From: Megalobrama amblycephala
Taxonomy: Eukaryota; Chordata; Actinopteri; Cypriniformes; Xenocyprididae
NCBI RefSeq assembly: GCF_018812025.1
Contig: NC_063057.1
Coordinates: 18,945,638-19,009,637, forward strand
DNA length: 64,000 nt
Direction: 5' to 3'
The first letter of the stretch is position 1. Each line of letters starts with the position of its first letter. Below, piece after piece: positions 46,501 to 55,187 of the stretch. Made by a program: the position numbers and the translations under genes. A model generated the notes under the pieces. It was given only the letters and a program-made list of their open reading frames with translations. It had not been told where the DNA came from and did no database searches.

Positions 46501-49500
46501 TTGTGCATTCGATTTGCTGTTGATTTTCATAAGCTTTTGTACTGGTAACAGAGCAGGTCTTATAGTATTAAACTAGTTTTCCTCATTGAGTCTTAGCTGA
46601 GATCGCAGCATGAATACTAAAACCATTTGCACTCGGTGGGAGATTATCAGACTGTGTTTGGTTTTCTGTCAAGGTGAATTCCGCACTGGCGTCTCCTCTG
46701 CTGATTAGATGTGTTGTGTCGCTCCACATGAGAAAATGGGAGATGCTCGTAGAATTTATTAGTCTGCTGTAATAGAAGTTTGATTTCAACAGATCATACA
46801 ATGTTAATGTCCAGACTAAAAAGCCCTCGGTCTATTTTAATTAATGTCTTTTGTAATTATGCACATCCATGGTCGTATTGGTTTTATGCTATCAACTAAT
46901 GCAACATACCAAAACTGATCTGATTTATTCAGTAGTGGTGTTTGCTAAGAAACAAAACGTTTTGATGCCAATGACCCCAAAAATAATCATCTCCTTGCAA
47001 GGGACCCTCTTTGTAATATATTTATACTATGTAAGGAAAATAGTGTAATATTGTAGTGGCAACATGTCATAAAAATTGGCATTTATGTTGTATTTGTACA
47101 GAACTAAAGCTGAAATAAATTATTAAATTAATATCTGGAAAATATATATCATTACTTCAAAATAATATTAATTAATTATCATTCAAATTTATTTGTGTTC
47201 TGCATGTCACAATAAACATTGGTGCAATTTTGTTTTTTTACATAAATTAAAACTAGCAAGAACCATTTGGTTCATCCTAAATCTGTTCTTTTTTTGTGGA
47301 ACATGAAAGAAGATATTTTTTGTAAAAGTGTATTATTTCTTTTTCCTCCTGTCCAATTCAGTGGGGTCAAATGTTGTTTGGACCCCAACGCTCCTAAAAA
47401 TACCTTCTTTTGTGTTACACAGAAGAAAGAAAGGTTTGGAACAGCATAATGGTGAGTAAACAATGACAGGATTTTCAAGATAAGATGACGGCATAAGTGG
47501 GATTTTACTTTCTAAGCAGCCGGCCATCATACAGTTTTCCCCTGGTTGACTTTAAAATGGGCAAAACAAAAAATCAGTCTATGTGCTGATTTGCCAGTCA
47601 GTAACCATCCAGATCACACTAATATTACATCAGTATTAAAGTCATTACACTGTTTACCTGTTAGTTTTCATATTGATTTTAAAAATCTTTTATTAGTTTA
47701 TAAGGCATTGCACGGACTTGCTCCAGACTATCTTTCAAATATAATTACAGTATATGAACCGAGAAGGACTCTTAGATCTTCTGATTCTTTTTTTCTAAAG
47801 ATACCTCATAGTAGAACTAAAAAATGCGGTGATGCTGCTTTTAGCTGTTATGCTCCTCACCTCTGGAACAACCTTCCAGAGAACATAAGATGTGCTGAAA
47901 ACATTAAAGGTGCCATCGAATTGAAAATTGAATTTACCTCGGCATAGTTGAATAACAAGAGTTCAGTACATGGAAATGACATACAATGAGTCTCAAACAC
48001 CATTGTTTCCTCCTTCTTATATAAATCTCATTTGTTTAAAAGACCTCCGAAGAACAGGCGAATCTCAACATAACACTGACTGTTACGTAACAGTCGGGGT
48101 GTACGCCCCAATATTTGCATATGCCAGCCCATGTTCAATGCATTACACAAGGGCAGCCAGTATTAACGTCTGGATCTGTGCACAGCTGAATCATCAGACT
48201 AGGTAAGCAAGCAAGGACAACAGTGAAAAATGGCAGATGGAGCAATAATAACTGACATGATCCATGATAACATGATATTTTTAGTGATATTTGTAAACTG
48301 TCTTTCTAAATGTTTCGTTAGCATGTTGCTAATGTACTGTTAAATGTGGTTAAAGTTACCATCGTTTCTTACTGTATTCACGGAGACAAGAGCCGTCGCT
48401 ATTTTCATTTTTAAACACTTGCAGTCTGTATAATTCATAAACACAACTTCATTCTTTAAAAATCTCTCCAACAGTGTAGCATTAGCCGTTAGCCACGGAG
48501 CACCATCAAACTCATTCAGAATCAAATGTAAACATCCAAATAAACACTGTACTTACGCAATTAGACATGCAGTATGCATGACGAACACTTTGTAAAGATC
48601 CATTTTGAGGGTTATATTAGCTGTGCGAAATTTGTTTATGCAGTGATAGAGTCGAGAGCTCGGGAGGGGGCGGAGAGCGCGATTTAAAGGGGCCGCAGCA
48701 TAAATCGGCGCATTTCTAATTATGCCTCAAAATAGGCAGTTAAAAAAATGTATTAAAAAAAATCTATGGGGTAATTTGAGCAGAAACTTCACAGACACAT
48801 TCAGGGGACACCTTAGACTTATATTACATCTTGTAAAAAAACGTTTGATGGCACCTTTAATAGCTTTAAATCTAAATTAAAAACGTATCTTTTTAGTCTG
48901 GCCTTCCTGTAAAATCTTATAAAACCTCTTTATATTTTGTGTTTTGCTTTGTTTGTAATGTTGCATTTTATTTTTCATATTTTGATTTTTATAAAATCTA
49001 TTCTTATTATGTTTCTAAATGGGTCTATTTTACTTTTTAATTGTTCTTTTTAATTTTATTAATTGCTGTATCTGTTGGTTCCTTGTCAAGCACTTTGAAT
49101 TGCATTAATTTGTTTAGAAAAGTGCTATATAAATAAAATTTGCTTGCTTGCAAATAATTACGTATCAGTGCCCTAGCAATAACGATGTACCCCCTAACGA
49201 CCATCTAGCAATGGACTGAAAATCCCTCCAAACACTTTAGCAACCGCAAAGCAATGACCTGGCAACCACCCACAACACCCTCTCCGAACAAACATCACTC
49301 ACTGAAAATCTATTTAATATTGGATCGTTTATAGCAAGTGATTCAGTAGGGTAAACAGTACAAACTTTAAATGCCTGCCAATTACTGATTGACGCCGACG
49401 TGCGACAAATGCAGATCCTTGTTTTGTACAGTGTAAACCTTGTTCTTATTCCTGTTCAGTTAAACAATTATTCATGGGCAGATGATGTTTTTCCCTTTCT

Positions 49501-50372
49501 TTTGACTCAATCAGCCGTAGACCTATATTTTTGTTTCTATAACAACACTCAAATGTCACAATAATTATTAGTTTTCTTTGTTCAACGCTTGTCTTAGGAA
49601 AATCTCATAACTTTGAAATTGATTTGGCCTTTTTTCTCACTGAAACGCACACAAACGCTGTTCTAGAAACAAGATGAGAGGTTCGTGTGTGAGCCGTTTG
49701 ATTTGTTCTCACTAATATGAAGTCATTGTTTAGTTCTGAGAGTATTCTCTCTGAGCAGAAACATGAATATTTGAACAGCTCAGCGTTGTGCTATGCTACT
49801 TGTCTGTGCAATCTCTCTGCAACACTATTATTCTGTTTTCTTTGCCATACGTTTTGGCCATCTGCCACCCAGGCACCTTTCCAAGCCACTCTCCATTTCA
49901 AACACATCTTTGATTTAATATTCACTCCCCAACTGCATCAAATGCCCGTGCTGATCTAGTCTGACACTGGGAGACTTGTGTACAAGTCCAAAATGTTGGG
50001 AAAATTGTCATATTTGCAAAAAAGGCCTGCACAAAATATTAAACTTTAGCAACTTCTGTAGGAAATAAAATTCTACTTTTCCCCCCAGAAGACTCTATTT
50101 AGAAATCATTAGTAATTTTGTTTGGTTTTTTTAAACATAATATTGAACCATTTTTCCATGGTTTCATATATTTGTCTCATTTATGCATTCTGATGCTATA
50201 AGCAGTTGCTGTTTCCTCAGGGTAAACCTGTGGGGACTCCGGACCCTGGGGCCTTTTTCCGTGTGATGTCTGAGCATGGCACAGCCTCCATGTTTACCGC
50301 TCCCACTGCTATCAGAGCCATTCGCCAACAAGACCCTCAGGCAGAACACGGGAAACTGTACCCACTCAGCAG
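31048..50372 (+). CDS. acss3: acyl-CoA synthetase short-chain family member 3 (exons 1-8, 3' part outside)
   Basis: ACSS3 activates short-chain fatty acids (propionate preferred in mammals) to acyl-CoA through an acyl-adenylate, in the mitochondrial matrix. Joined, exons 1-8 give about 446 residues of an expected ~690. Residues 1-~60 are a basic presequence candidate. About 75-135 is the acetyl-CoA synthetase N-terminal region ([20 protein letters not shown]). From about 150 the AMP-binding domain begins, with [32 protein letters not shown], the phosphate-binding motif [11 protein letters not shown] (327-337), [17 protein letters not shown] and [11 protein letters not shown]. All junctions keep frame: phase 2 after exon 1, phase 0 through exon 7, phase 2 after exon 8. 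Exon boundaries and residues agree with vertebrate ACSS3 rather than ACSS1 or ACSS2. The acyl-adenylate hinge, the C-terminal domain and the stop codon lie beyond 64000. Confidence 0.93.
32300..33190 (-). mobile_element. LINE reverse-transcriptase 3' fragment in acss3 intron 1
   Basis: Read on the minus strand, several frames give pieces of a non-LTR reverse transcriptase C-terminal region: [20 protein letters not shown] (33090 area), [20 protein letters not shown] (32881-32940), then [20 protein letters not shown] (about 32540-32600). Frameshifts and stops separate them, so it is dead. The order and spacing are collinear with an intact LINE once the hAT insertion at 32696-32879 is removed. 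Confidence 0.8.
32696..32879. mobile_element. Short hAT MITE inside the LINE fragment
   Basis: 8-bp duplication TGTAGGTG / TGTAGATG (32688-32695, 32880-32887; one mismatch). The ends are CAGTGTTGCTAAGTT and (rc) CACAGCGTTGCCAGGTTT. The 184-bp body has no coding capacity. Confidence 0.8.
33818..33962 (+). CDS. acss3: acss3 exon 2
   Basis: Acceptor TTACAG at 33812-33817. The first base completes the split tryptophan, followed by [20 protein letters not shown] and ending at REMQDQ (residues 133-181). Donor GTAAAA. The WFxGGxLNxxYNxxDRH block is the ACS-family signature near the start of the catalytic domain. Confidence 0.93.
34416..34604 (+). CDS. acss3: acss3 exon 3, with GC donor
   Basis: Acceptor TTTGTAG. 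Encodes residues 182-244, from [17 protein letters not shown] through [10 protein letters not shown] to RIDHAK. The exon must end after AAG at 34604, because the next exon resumes with [10 protein letters not shown] in phase 0 as in other ACSS3 proteins. The intron then begins GCAAGC, a GC-AG boundary. No GT at a suitable nearby position would keep the conserved reading. Confidence 0.9.
34718..34852 (+). CDS. acss3: acss3 exon 4
   Basis: Acceptor TCCGCAG (34711-34717). Intron 3 is only 113 bp. Encodes residues 245-289: [19 protein letters not shown] through [20 protein letters not shown]. Donor GTGAGC. Confidence 0.93.
34853..35736. other. acss3 intron 4, first part; one element remnant at the end
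   Basis: No further exon was seen. The last 30 bp (AGGCTGAACTATTCCT, then TTAA at 35737-35740) are the right terminus of a TTAA-type element whose left end could not be found. It directly abuts the element at 35741. Confidence 0.5.
35741..36733. mobile_element. TTAA-flanked element, relative of 11854-13133
   Basis: TTAA is at 35737-35740 and 36734-36737. The arms TCCCTCAAGCCACCCTAGGT and TTCAGACGAACAGAATCAGA are inverted on the right as ACCTTGGATGGCTTGAGGGT and TCTCCACTTGTGTTCGTCTG. The centre (about 36060-36420) is CpG-richer and not shared with the other copy, so it may be a further insertion. A G-run lies at 35886-35911. Confidence 0.8.
36821..37048. mobile_element. Small inverted-repeat element with internal tandem units
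   Basis: The termini GTACGGAGCCCC and GGGGCTCCGTAC are inverted, continuing into GACATGCA / TGCATGTC. Inside are about four units of a roughly 34-bp motif built on TTGTGCGCAC / GTGCGCACAA and AATTCGTTCC, in alternating orientation. The target duplication is unclear. Confidence 0.7.
37049..37370. repeat. A-rich low-complexity tract
   Basis: Repeated AAACTAAAA, AATAAAACTAA and AAATAAA words upstream of exon 5. It may be a decayed interspersed repeat. Confidence 0.5.
37457..37597 (+). CDS. acss3: acss3 exon 5
   Basis: Acceptor ACCATAG. Encodes residues 290-336, including [11 protein letters not shown] and [16 protein letters not shown]. Donor GTAAGA. The exon ends inside the ATP phosphate-binding motif; its final glycine is the first codon of exon 6. 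A translation reading past the donor would run straight into intron stops. Confidence 0.95.
38146..39037 (-). mobile_element. Non-autonomous derivative of the helicase element's 5' region
   Basis: In reverse complement this matches about 27690-28150 of the helicase-bearing element: TTGTCCGACAAGCCATGGCG, TACATCGCGGAGCAAAGAGG, TCAAATAAACATGAATGAAC and TCCTGACTGCTTTGTCGAA. It stops just before the helicase start codon. The ends GACCCTTCGC and GCGAAGGGTC are a 10-bp inverted pair flanked by AATT on both sides, so this piece may move by itself. It lies in acss3 intron 5. Confidence 0.7.
38261..38740. repeat. Tandem triplication within the 38146-39037 element
   Basis: A unit of about 130-150 bp recurs three times: CTGACAACACGTCTACAGAC, AGTCCTAGCTTTCAAATTGT, a T-run, then TCGAACAATAAAAACC. 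A shorter partial copy lies at about 38546-38608. The related element at 27457-28548 has one unit. The 157-codon frame across it (38231-38704) is a product of the repeat. Confidence 0.85.
39218..39645. mobile_element. TTAA-flanked palindromic element
   Basis: TTAA is at 39214-39217 and 39646-39649. Arms of about 200 bp are inverted: ATTTCCTGATAATTTACTCA against TGAGTAAATTATCAGGAAAT, and CTACCAATGGGTTGAAGGTT against GACCTTCAACCCATTGGTAG. The right TTAA is shared with the next element. Confidence 0.85.
39650..40446. mobile_element. TTAA-flanked composite palindrome, copy 1
   Basis: TTAA is at 39646-39649 and 40447-40450. The outer arms are inverted for about 290 bp: TCAAGATCCAGTAATGTACT against AGTACATTACTGGATCTTGA, and CAGTTCATGTGAGTACAGTG against CACTGTACTCACATGAACTG. 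The centre is a second, hAT-like inverted repeat (39944-40148). A second copy with the same composite structure is at 52686-53514. Confidence 0.85.
39944..40148. mobile_element. hAT-terminus foldback at the centre of the composite element
   Basis: Begins TAGTGATGGCCGATTTC and ends GAATTCGGCCATCACTA. The inner arms GAGCATTATGAATCTTTTGT and CAAAAGATTCATAATGCTCC are inverted. The terminus equals that of the 27325-29092 element, so this core comes from the same hAT-like family. Confidence 0.75.
40545..40643. repeat. (TG)n and (AATA)n microsatellites
   Basis: A TG repeat at 40545-40585 with one interruption, followed by an AATA tract at about 40620-40643. Confidence 0.95.
41046..41175. mobile_element. 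130-bp hAT MITE with 8-bp duplication
   Basis: GCTCAAGC is duplicated exactly at 41038-41045 and 41176-41183. The ends are CAAGGGCGTAGATTTGG and (rc) CAGGGGCGTAGTTTGTG. The body is dominated by G-runs and C-runs (GGGGGGG near 41082, CCCCCCCC near 41152). Confidence 0.85.
41184..42054. other. acss3 intron 5, unassigned part
   Basis: Frames of 60-95 codons at 41494-42053 show no recognisable domain. CpG-rich words near 41490-41640 suggest an unresolved transposon leader rather than a host gene. Confidence 0.35.
42055..42553. mobile_element. Tc1-like element, transposase deleted
   Basis: TA is at 42053-42054 and 42554-42555. The termini CAGTGGGTATGGAAAGTATT and (rc) CAGTGGGTACGGAAAGTATT are inverted, and the inverted homology extends about 90 bp to GCAGCCATTTGCTAAAATCA. 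The interior keeps only untranslated Tc1 flanks (499 bp in all). Confidence 0.9.
42556..44709. other. acss3 intron 5, no further exon seen
   Basis: A small AACCCAGC/GGGTTA repeat lies at about 43682-43770. The rest is unassigned. Frames at 42613-43079 have no recognisable domain. Confidence 0.4.
44710..44990. mobile_element. Truncated TTAA-type element remnant
   Basis: An inner inverted repeat (GAATACTTTTTGTGCGCAAA against TTTGCGCACAAAAAGTATTC) is followed by a right arm, TGTAGTCACATGGACTTTTT, then TTTTTGGGTGAACTAACTGC and TTAA. The left terminal arm is missing. It lies 49 bp before exon 6. Confidence 0.6.
45039..45119 (+). CDS. acss3: acss3 exon 6
   Basis: Acceptor is a long T-rich tract, then CTTCAG. 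The 27 codons (337-363) read [20 protein letters not shown] through YGLAPGE. Donor GTAGGT. Intron 5, upstream, is 7.4 kb and packed with transposons. Confidence 0.95.
45700..45916. mobile_element. hAT MITE with 8-bp duplication in acss3 intron 6
   Basis: TTGTAGGA is duplicated exactly at 45692-45699 and 45917-45924. The ends TAGGGCTGGGCGATATATCG and (rc) TAGGGCTGGACGATATATCG are inverted for about 40 bp, including CGCATGCGATTCTCACGCGC. The body is 217 bp, CpG-rich and non-coding. Confidence 0.9.
46149..46244 (+). CDS. acss3: acss3 exon 7
   Basis: Acceptor TCTGTCAG. The 32 codons (364-395) read [20 protein letters not shown] through NTTVLYE, the conserved motif of acetyl/propionyl-CoA synthetases around the substrate pocket. 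Donor GTATGG. Confidence 0.95.
47560..49152 (+). mobile_element. LINE reverse-transcriptase 3' end, split by a transposon
   Basis: The frame 47546-47947 encodes the C-terminal region of a non-LTR reverse transcriptase: [65 protein letters not shown]. After removal of 47908-48856 the frame continues [17 protein letters not shown] and stops at 48910. A 3' UTR follows, ending GTGCTATATAAATAAAATT and a TTGC tail. It is 5'-truncated, as most LINEs are. The clade is not assigned. Confidence 0.85.
47908..48856. mobile_element. TTAA-flanked element inside the LINE
   Basis: TTAA is at 47904-47907 and 48857-48860. The ends AGGTGCCATCGAA and (rc) AGGTGCCATCAAACG are inverted. The body includes TGTTACGTAACAGTCGG and TTAGCATGTTGCTAATG palindromic words. 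A partial, reverse-oriented copy is at 60215-60838. No coding capacity is recognised. Confidence 0.85.
50221..50372 (+). CDS. acss3: acss3 exon 8
   Basis: Acceptor TTTCCTCAG. Encodes residues 396-445 plus two bases of an arginine codon: [20 protein letters not shown], then [15 protein letters not shown] through YPLS. Donor GTAACC, phase 2. The next expected exon (family sequence FKTLFVAGE) was not found in 50373-64000, so intron 8 is longer than 13.6 kb. Confidence 0.93.
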
Positions 50373-51035
50373 GTAACCTCAAATCTGTATCTGTACCTGT
50401 TTACATAACAGCCCACGACATGTGACATCTGCAGTGAGGCATCTGCAAACAAGTTTGTTTTATTTGTGTAATAGTGGCGACTACACAGTAAACACAGCTT
50501 CCCCTACAATGTAATGACATGTTTATGTGCAGTATATTCAAGTAATCTATTTCTGTATTTACAGTATATATTTACAGTGGTCCCAAAAAGTTTTTGGACA
50601 CTTAGGTTATACTTCTTGGCTGTGATAGCGGAAAGACGCGGTCTTAGTGGACTTTGTTTGCAAGCACACAAGTCACTCACTGTGGTACAAGCACCATCCG
50701 CACGGTCACAAAAAATGGGCTGCACACGGACGGGTTGTGTGAACGTTACAAAAGTGTTTTTGGGTCTTTAACTGTACATTCCCCTACAAAACCAAGTGGC
50801 AAATACCGCTGCTTTCCTCAGAAGTATCTTTACTTTTCTGAGCCACTTTTTCAATGATTTTAACACTACACAAGTAGGATGTTATCATAGATGCAAGTCA
50901 GTTTCCCTCATAGTGGAATATGGAATAATGTAACCCGGCCAAGAAGAGAAAGTAATCTAATGAAAGAGAAATTGATCTTACACCAAAAACACCTGTTAAC
51001 CTCGTAATTAAATTATTATTTAAAATAAGAAACTA

Positions 51036-51349
51036 CAGTAACACTTTTCAAAAAGGTTTCGTTAGTTAACATTAGTTAACATGAACTAAGAATGAATACT
51101 TCTACTGCATTTATTAATCTTAATGTTAATTTCAACATTTACCACATGATTAAAATCAAATGTTTTATGTTAACATTAGTTAATGCACTGTGAATTAACA
51201 TGAACAATCAATGAACAGCTGGATTTGTATTAACTAACATTAACAAAAATGTATAAATACTGTAACAAATGTATTGCTCATTGTTAGTTTATGTTTGTTA
51301 ATACAGTAACTTACGTTAACAAATGAGACCTTACTGTAAAGTGTTACTG
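51036..51349. mobile_element. MITE built of TTAGTTAACAT words
   Basis: The ends CAGTAACACTTTTCAAAAAG and (rc) CAGTAACACTTTACAGTAAG are inverted. The interior repeats AACATTAGTTAA and TTAACATGAA. Confidence 0.7.
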
Positions 51350-51399
51350 AATCTACTTGTGGTAGATTTTCCCACACACTTTACACACACACTGACTTA

Positions 51400-51795
51400 A
51401 GGCAGGAACACACCAAGCCGACGGTTGGCCGTCGGGCAGTTTTTGTTCGTTGGCCGACTAAGTTTTCTTAGTGTGTTCTGCACAGTCGGCTGAAGTTGGT
51501 CCTTGTTGGCTTTTTTTTGGCCGATTCGAAATGTTGAATCGGCGTTGGAGCTCTTCGGTCCGTCGGGCCATCTGACCATTCTGATTGGCTGTTCAGCTAC
51601 TGCCACCTGCTGGTTCGGAAAGGCATTTCATCTCACGCAGGCGCAGAACGGACGTGCTACTTGGCCGTCGACTGTTTAGCGTCGGTTTGGTGTGTCAGGG
51701 CAACTTTGGACACAGACGCTGCCGACATGAGCCAACCCCGCAGTCTGCTTTCGTCGCCACTAGTTCGTCGGCGTCAGCTTGGTGTGTTCTGACCT
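51400..51795. mobile_element. MITE with 3-bp TTA duplication (PIF/Harbinger-like), copy 2
   Basis: TTA is at 51397-51399 and 51796-51798. The left end is AGGCAGGAACACACCAAGCC, the right end (rc) AGGTCAGAACACACCAAGC. It is collinear with copy 1 at 22263-22641 throughout (GCTACTGCCACCTGCTGGT, GGCATTTCATCT, AACCCCGCAGTCTGCT). Confidence 0.85.
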
Positions 51796-52685
51796 TTAGG
51801 CCTATGCAAGGTTTGAGGACATTTAGTTTTCAAAATTTTATTCCTGCAAGGAAAAAGAAATGTTAGTTATGATTGATTAAAAAATTCCATCACGACACAT
51901 TTTTAAATGATGAATATGTGGCAAAATGCTCTCATAACAATTCTCCACCTGATTTGTTATGCTGGGTTGCACGCGGATGCGCTTTGCGGATGTCCGTGGT
52001 CTCTCCTGATGATGAAAAATACATCACACAGACAGCACGGGGACCATTATGGAATGCGGGATGGAGAAGTATACTTTGAGCTTTATGTCACACTTAAAAA
52101 TATCTGAATGTTTCCGTCTTTTCTCCGGATCTCAATAACATATCAAATAGCAATAGCATATCAATAGCATATCAAAACAATAATCTTAAAAGTACAAAGA
52201 AAAAACATAAGTTCATACCCCCAAACAATCTCATAATGGGGATATTCAGAGTTAGTTTTTTTCCACGCGTGGCATTCCACTGGAAGTCCGCTGTCTGAAT
52301 GTCACTGCATTAGATACAAAGTATGAAACCAAGTGGCAAATGCTGCTGCTTTCCTCAGAAGTATCTTTTTAGTTTTCTGAGCCAGATTTACATTGCTGCA
52401 CGCAAAAACGTGTGTACACGAGTTAAACCGGACTTGAGATTTGATCGTAGCCACCACTCACATTCATATTGATAAATGCCACATTTTGTGTGGAAATTAC
52501 CATATGCCTAGTTTTCTGTCATTTGTTTGTTTTGTAAATGAGGGCCAGTGACTTTAAACATGTTTGACCAGAAAGACTTTTTATTTTGAAACCATAATTT
52601 TGTAAAATGTTTTGTTTGAAAATGTTTTGTTTAAAATATGCTATTTTGTTATATGATACAAAATACATTTTTAATTGTGGATTAA

Positions 52686-53514
52686 AGGGTTAGTTCACCC
52701 AAAAATGTAAATTCTGTCATTAATTACTCACGCTCATGCCGTTTCACACCCGTAAGACCTTCGTTAATCTTCTGAACACAAATTAAGATATTTTTGTTGA
52801 AATCCGATGGCTCAGTGAGGCCTTCATAGCCAGCAATGACATTTCCTCTCTCAAGATCCAGTAATGTACTAAAAACATATTTAAATCAGTTCATGTGAGT
52901 ACAGTGGTTCAATATTAATATTATAAAGCGACGAGAATATTTTTCGAGCGCCAAAAAAACCCAAAATAATGACTTTAGTAATTAACTACATTTAGTGATG
53001 GCCGATTTCAAAACAATGCTTCAGGAAGTTTCGGAGCACAAATGAATCAGTGTATGGAATCTGCTGTTCGGAGTGCCAAAGTCACGTGATTTCAGCAGTT
53101 TGGCGGTTTGACACGCGATCCGAATCATGATTTGATACACTGATTCATTTGTGCTCCGAATCTTCCTGAAGCAGTGTTTTGAATTCGGTCATCACTAAAT
53201 AAGTCGTTATTTTGGGTTTTTTTTTGGTGCACCAAAAATATTCTCGTCACTTTATAATATTAATATTGAACCACTGTACTCACATGAACTGATTTAAATA
53301 TGTTTTTAGTACATTAAATGATCTTGAGAGAGGAAATGTCATTGCTGGCTATGCAGGCCTCACAGAGCCATCGGATTTCAACAAAAATATCTTAATTTGA
53401 GTTCCGAAGATCAACAAAGTTTTTGGAAGGTTCTGAAGATCAACTTACAGGTGTGGGACGGCATGAGGGTGAGTAATAAATGACAGAATTTTCATTTTTG
53501 GGTGAACTAACCCT
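52686..53514. mobile_element. TTAA-flanked composite palindrome, copy 2
   Basis: TTAA is at 52682-52685 and 53515-53518. It has the same outer arms as 39650-40446, and the hAT-like core (52993-53197) again sits at the dyad (TAGTGATGGCC ... GGTCATCACTA). It is inserted near the right end of the Tc1-like element, 31 bp from its terminus. Confidence 0.85.
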
Positions 53515-53547
53515 TTAAGTATCCAAATACTTTTTGGGGCCACTTTA

Positions 53548-54686
53548 CAATATAAACATCAGCCTTGGTACATTTAAATATTTTTTGCACATCACTATTG
53601 TGCTGTTTGTCCGCTTATATTTCAAAAGAAATGGTGACTTATTGGACATCAGGCTTTCATTCAGTATACTTTCTTTCCCACACAAAAGCAAGGCTTCTGT
53701 ATTATCTGATTGAGTGCGATCTTAAATGAATGGGACTTAGCAATGAAGGGCCAGTTATGTTAATGGTGATGAATTTTTAAATAATGCAAAAACAGTTCAC
53801 AGCTTGGTCAAGTCATTTCCCTGCTTAGTCGCAGTTTGGGGAGCAACATTGTAGACACCTAAATTAAAATAGTAGTTCTAAATACATCGTTTTCCATTTT
53901 ATCTTATGTCTTTTGCCACTGTTTTGTCCCCCAAATCATTACTTTGTCCAGCAAAATTTAGCATAGGCATTCTATGGATCTTTTTTAGTGTAATAGAAAT
54001 GCCATTACAGTGTTGATTCTTGTGTGGATGTTTGTCTACAAACACTATGTTGCTGTATGCTGTGACAGTGCATTTGGGGGGCAAAAAAAGTGCAGTTACC
54101 ATGGTGATAGTAATGGATGTGTTTCAATAAAGCAGTATAGAGCTGCTATACAATGGTTATGGCTTTGATTTAAACTAAAGTACCGCTTCATTACGGAGCA
54201 GCAATTCCTTTTCTTTCTTGCACTCAAATGATATTCTGCCTGTAATAACTATTCAGTGCCAGTTTAAAGGCTCAGTCACATGGTCATTAATCATTTACAT
54301 AAACATCCAGTTAATAGATGGTTATGAAAGCTCTCACCCTGGAGAAAAATAATCAGAAAACGAATCACATTGATGTGTGGTGGAGGTATACTGTAGCTTT
54401 ACCCTTTTATCCCTATGATCTACAATGTTAATCAAGCTTTATTGCGCAAAAAACTGAATGTAGCTTTACTGGACGTGACCATTTTCATTCTCCTCATCAT
54501 CACACTTTATTACAGACTCAAGGCCCAAATTAAAAACACACAATACATAAAATGAACAAAATACAACAGCAAAATAAATAAATAAAAAGGTTACAAATCA
54601 ATGTCTCCACACCTTGGATCAATAGCGTGTAGTACTGACCCTTATATACGATAAGCCCACATTATTTTCTTTTTTGGAAGCATTAA
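53548..54686. other. acss3 intron 8, no gene recognised
   Basis: No exon-like block matching the expected ACSS3 continuation. AT-rich, with short frames only. Confidence 0.45.
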
Positions 54687-55187
54687 AGGTGCTAAAGAGG
54701 ATGTTTTGTTTTATACATTTTTGCAATATTACTTGAAACTGTCTTTACTAACTGATAAAAGACTATTTATTAGGTGCACTGAAAGGAATAATATTAATAT
54801 ACATCATCTGTGCACGAGGTAGGGCCTTAAAAACATCAGCCAATCGTTTATGCGATCATCGCGTATACGATTGGCCCTCTGGCTTGTCAATCACTGCCGT
54901 GACGTTCCTTGTGAGAGACGAGCGCGGCTGCGCGCTCCAGTAACTTTCCACACTCCACAGGCTCCACATGCAATGTTTTTGTCAGGAGACAGGAGTAACA
55001 ACTGCATATTATGAGTTACCTGCGGTGAGTCTGACATAATGAATCCACTAACACGACACAGCGAATGCCGGTGGTAAACACTCGTGTTCCAATACTCGTG
55101 CACGAGTTTTGGGAGGCGTTCCCTCGAAATGAGCTGTGAAGTAGGGGGGTTGTTCTTACGCATGCGCTCATTTCAAAAATTCACTAA

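Larger units (their letters stand above)
50575..53545. mobile_element. Tc1-like element hosting later insertions
   Basis: TA is at 50573-50574 and 53546-53547. The ends CAGTGGTCCCAAAAAGTTTT and (rc) AAGTGGCCCCAAAAAGTATT are inverted. It is broken by elements at 51036-51349, 51400-51795 and 52686-53514. Remaining sequence such as AAACCAAGTGGCAAAT occurs twice (50788 and 52326). No transposase is recognised. Confidence 0.7.
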
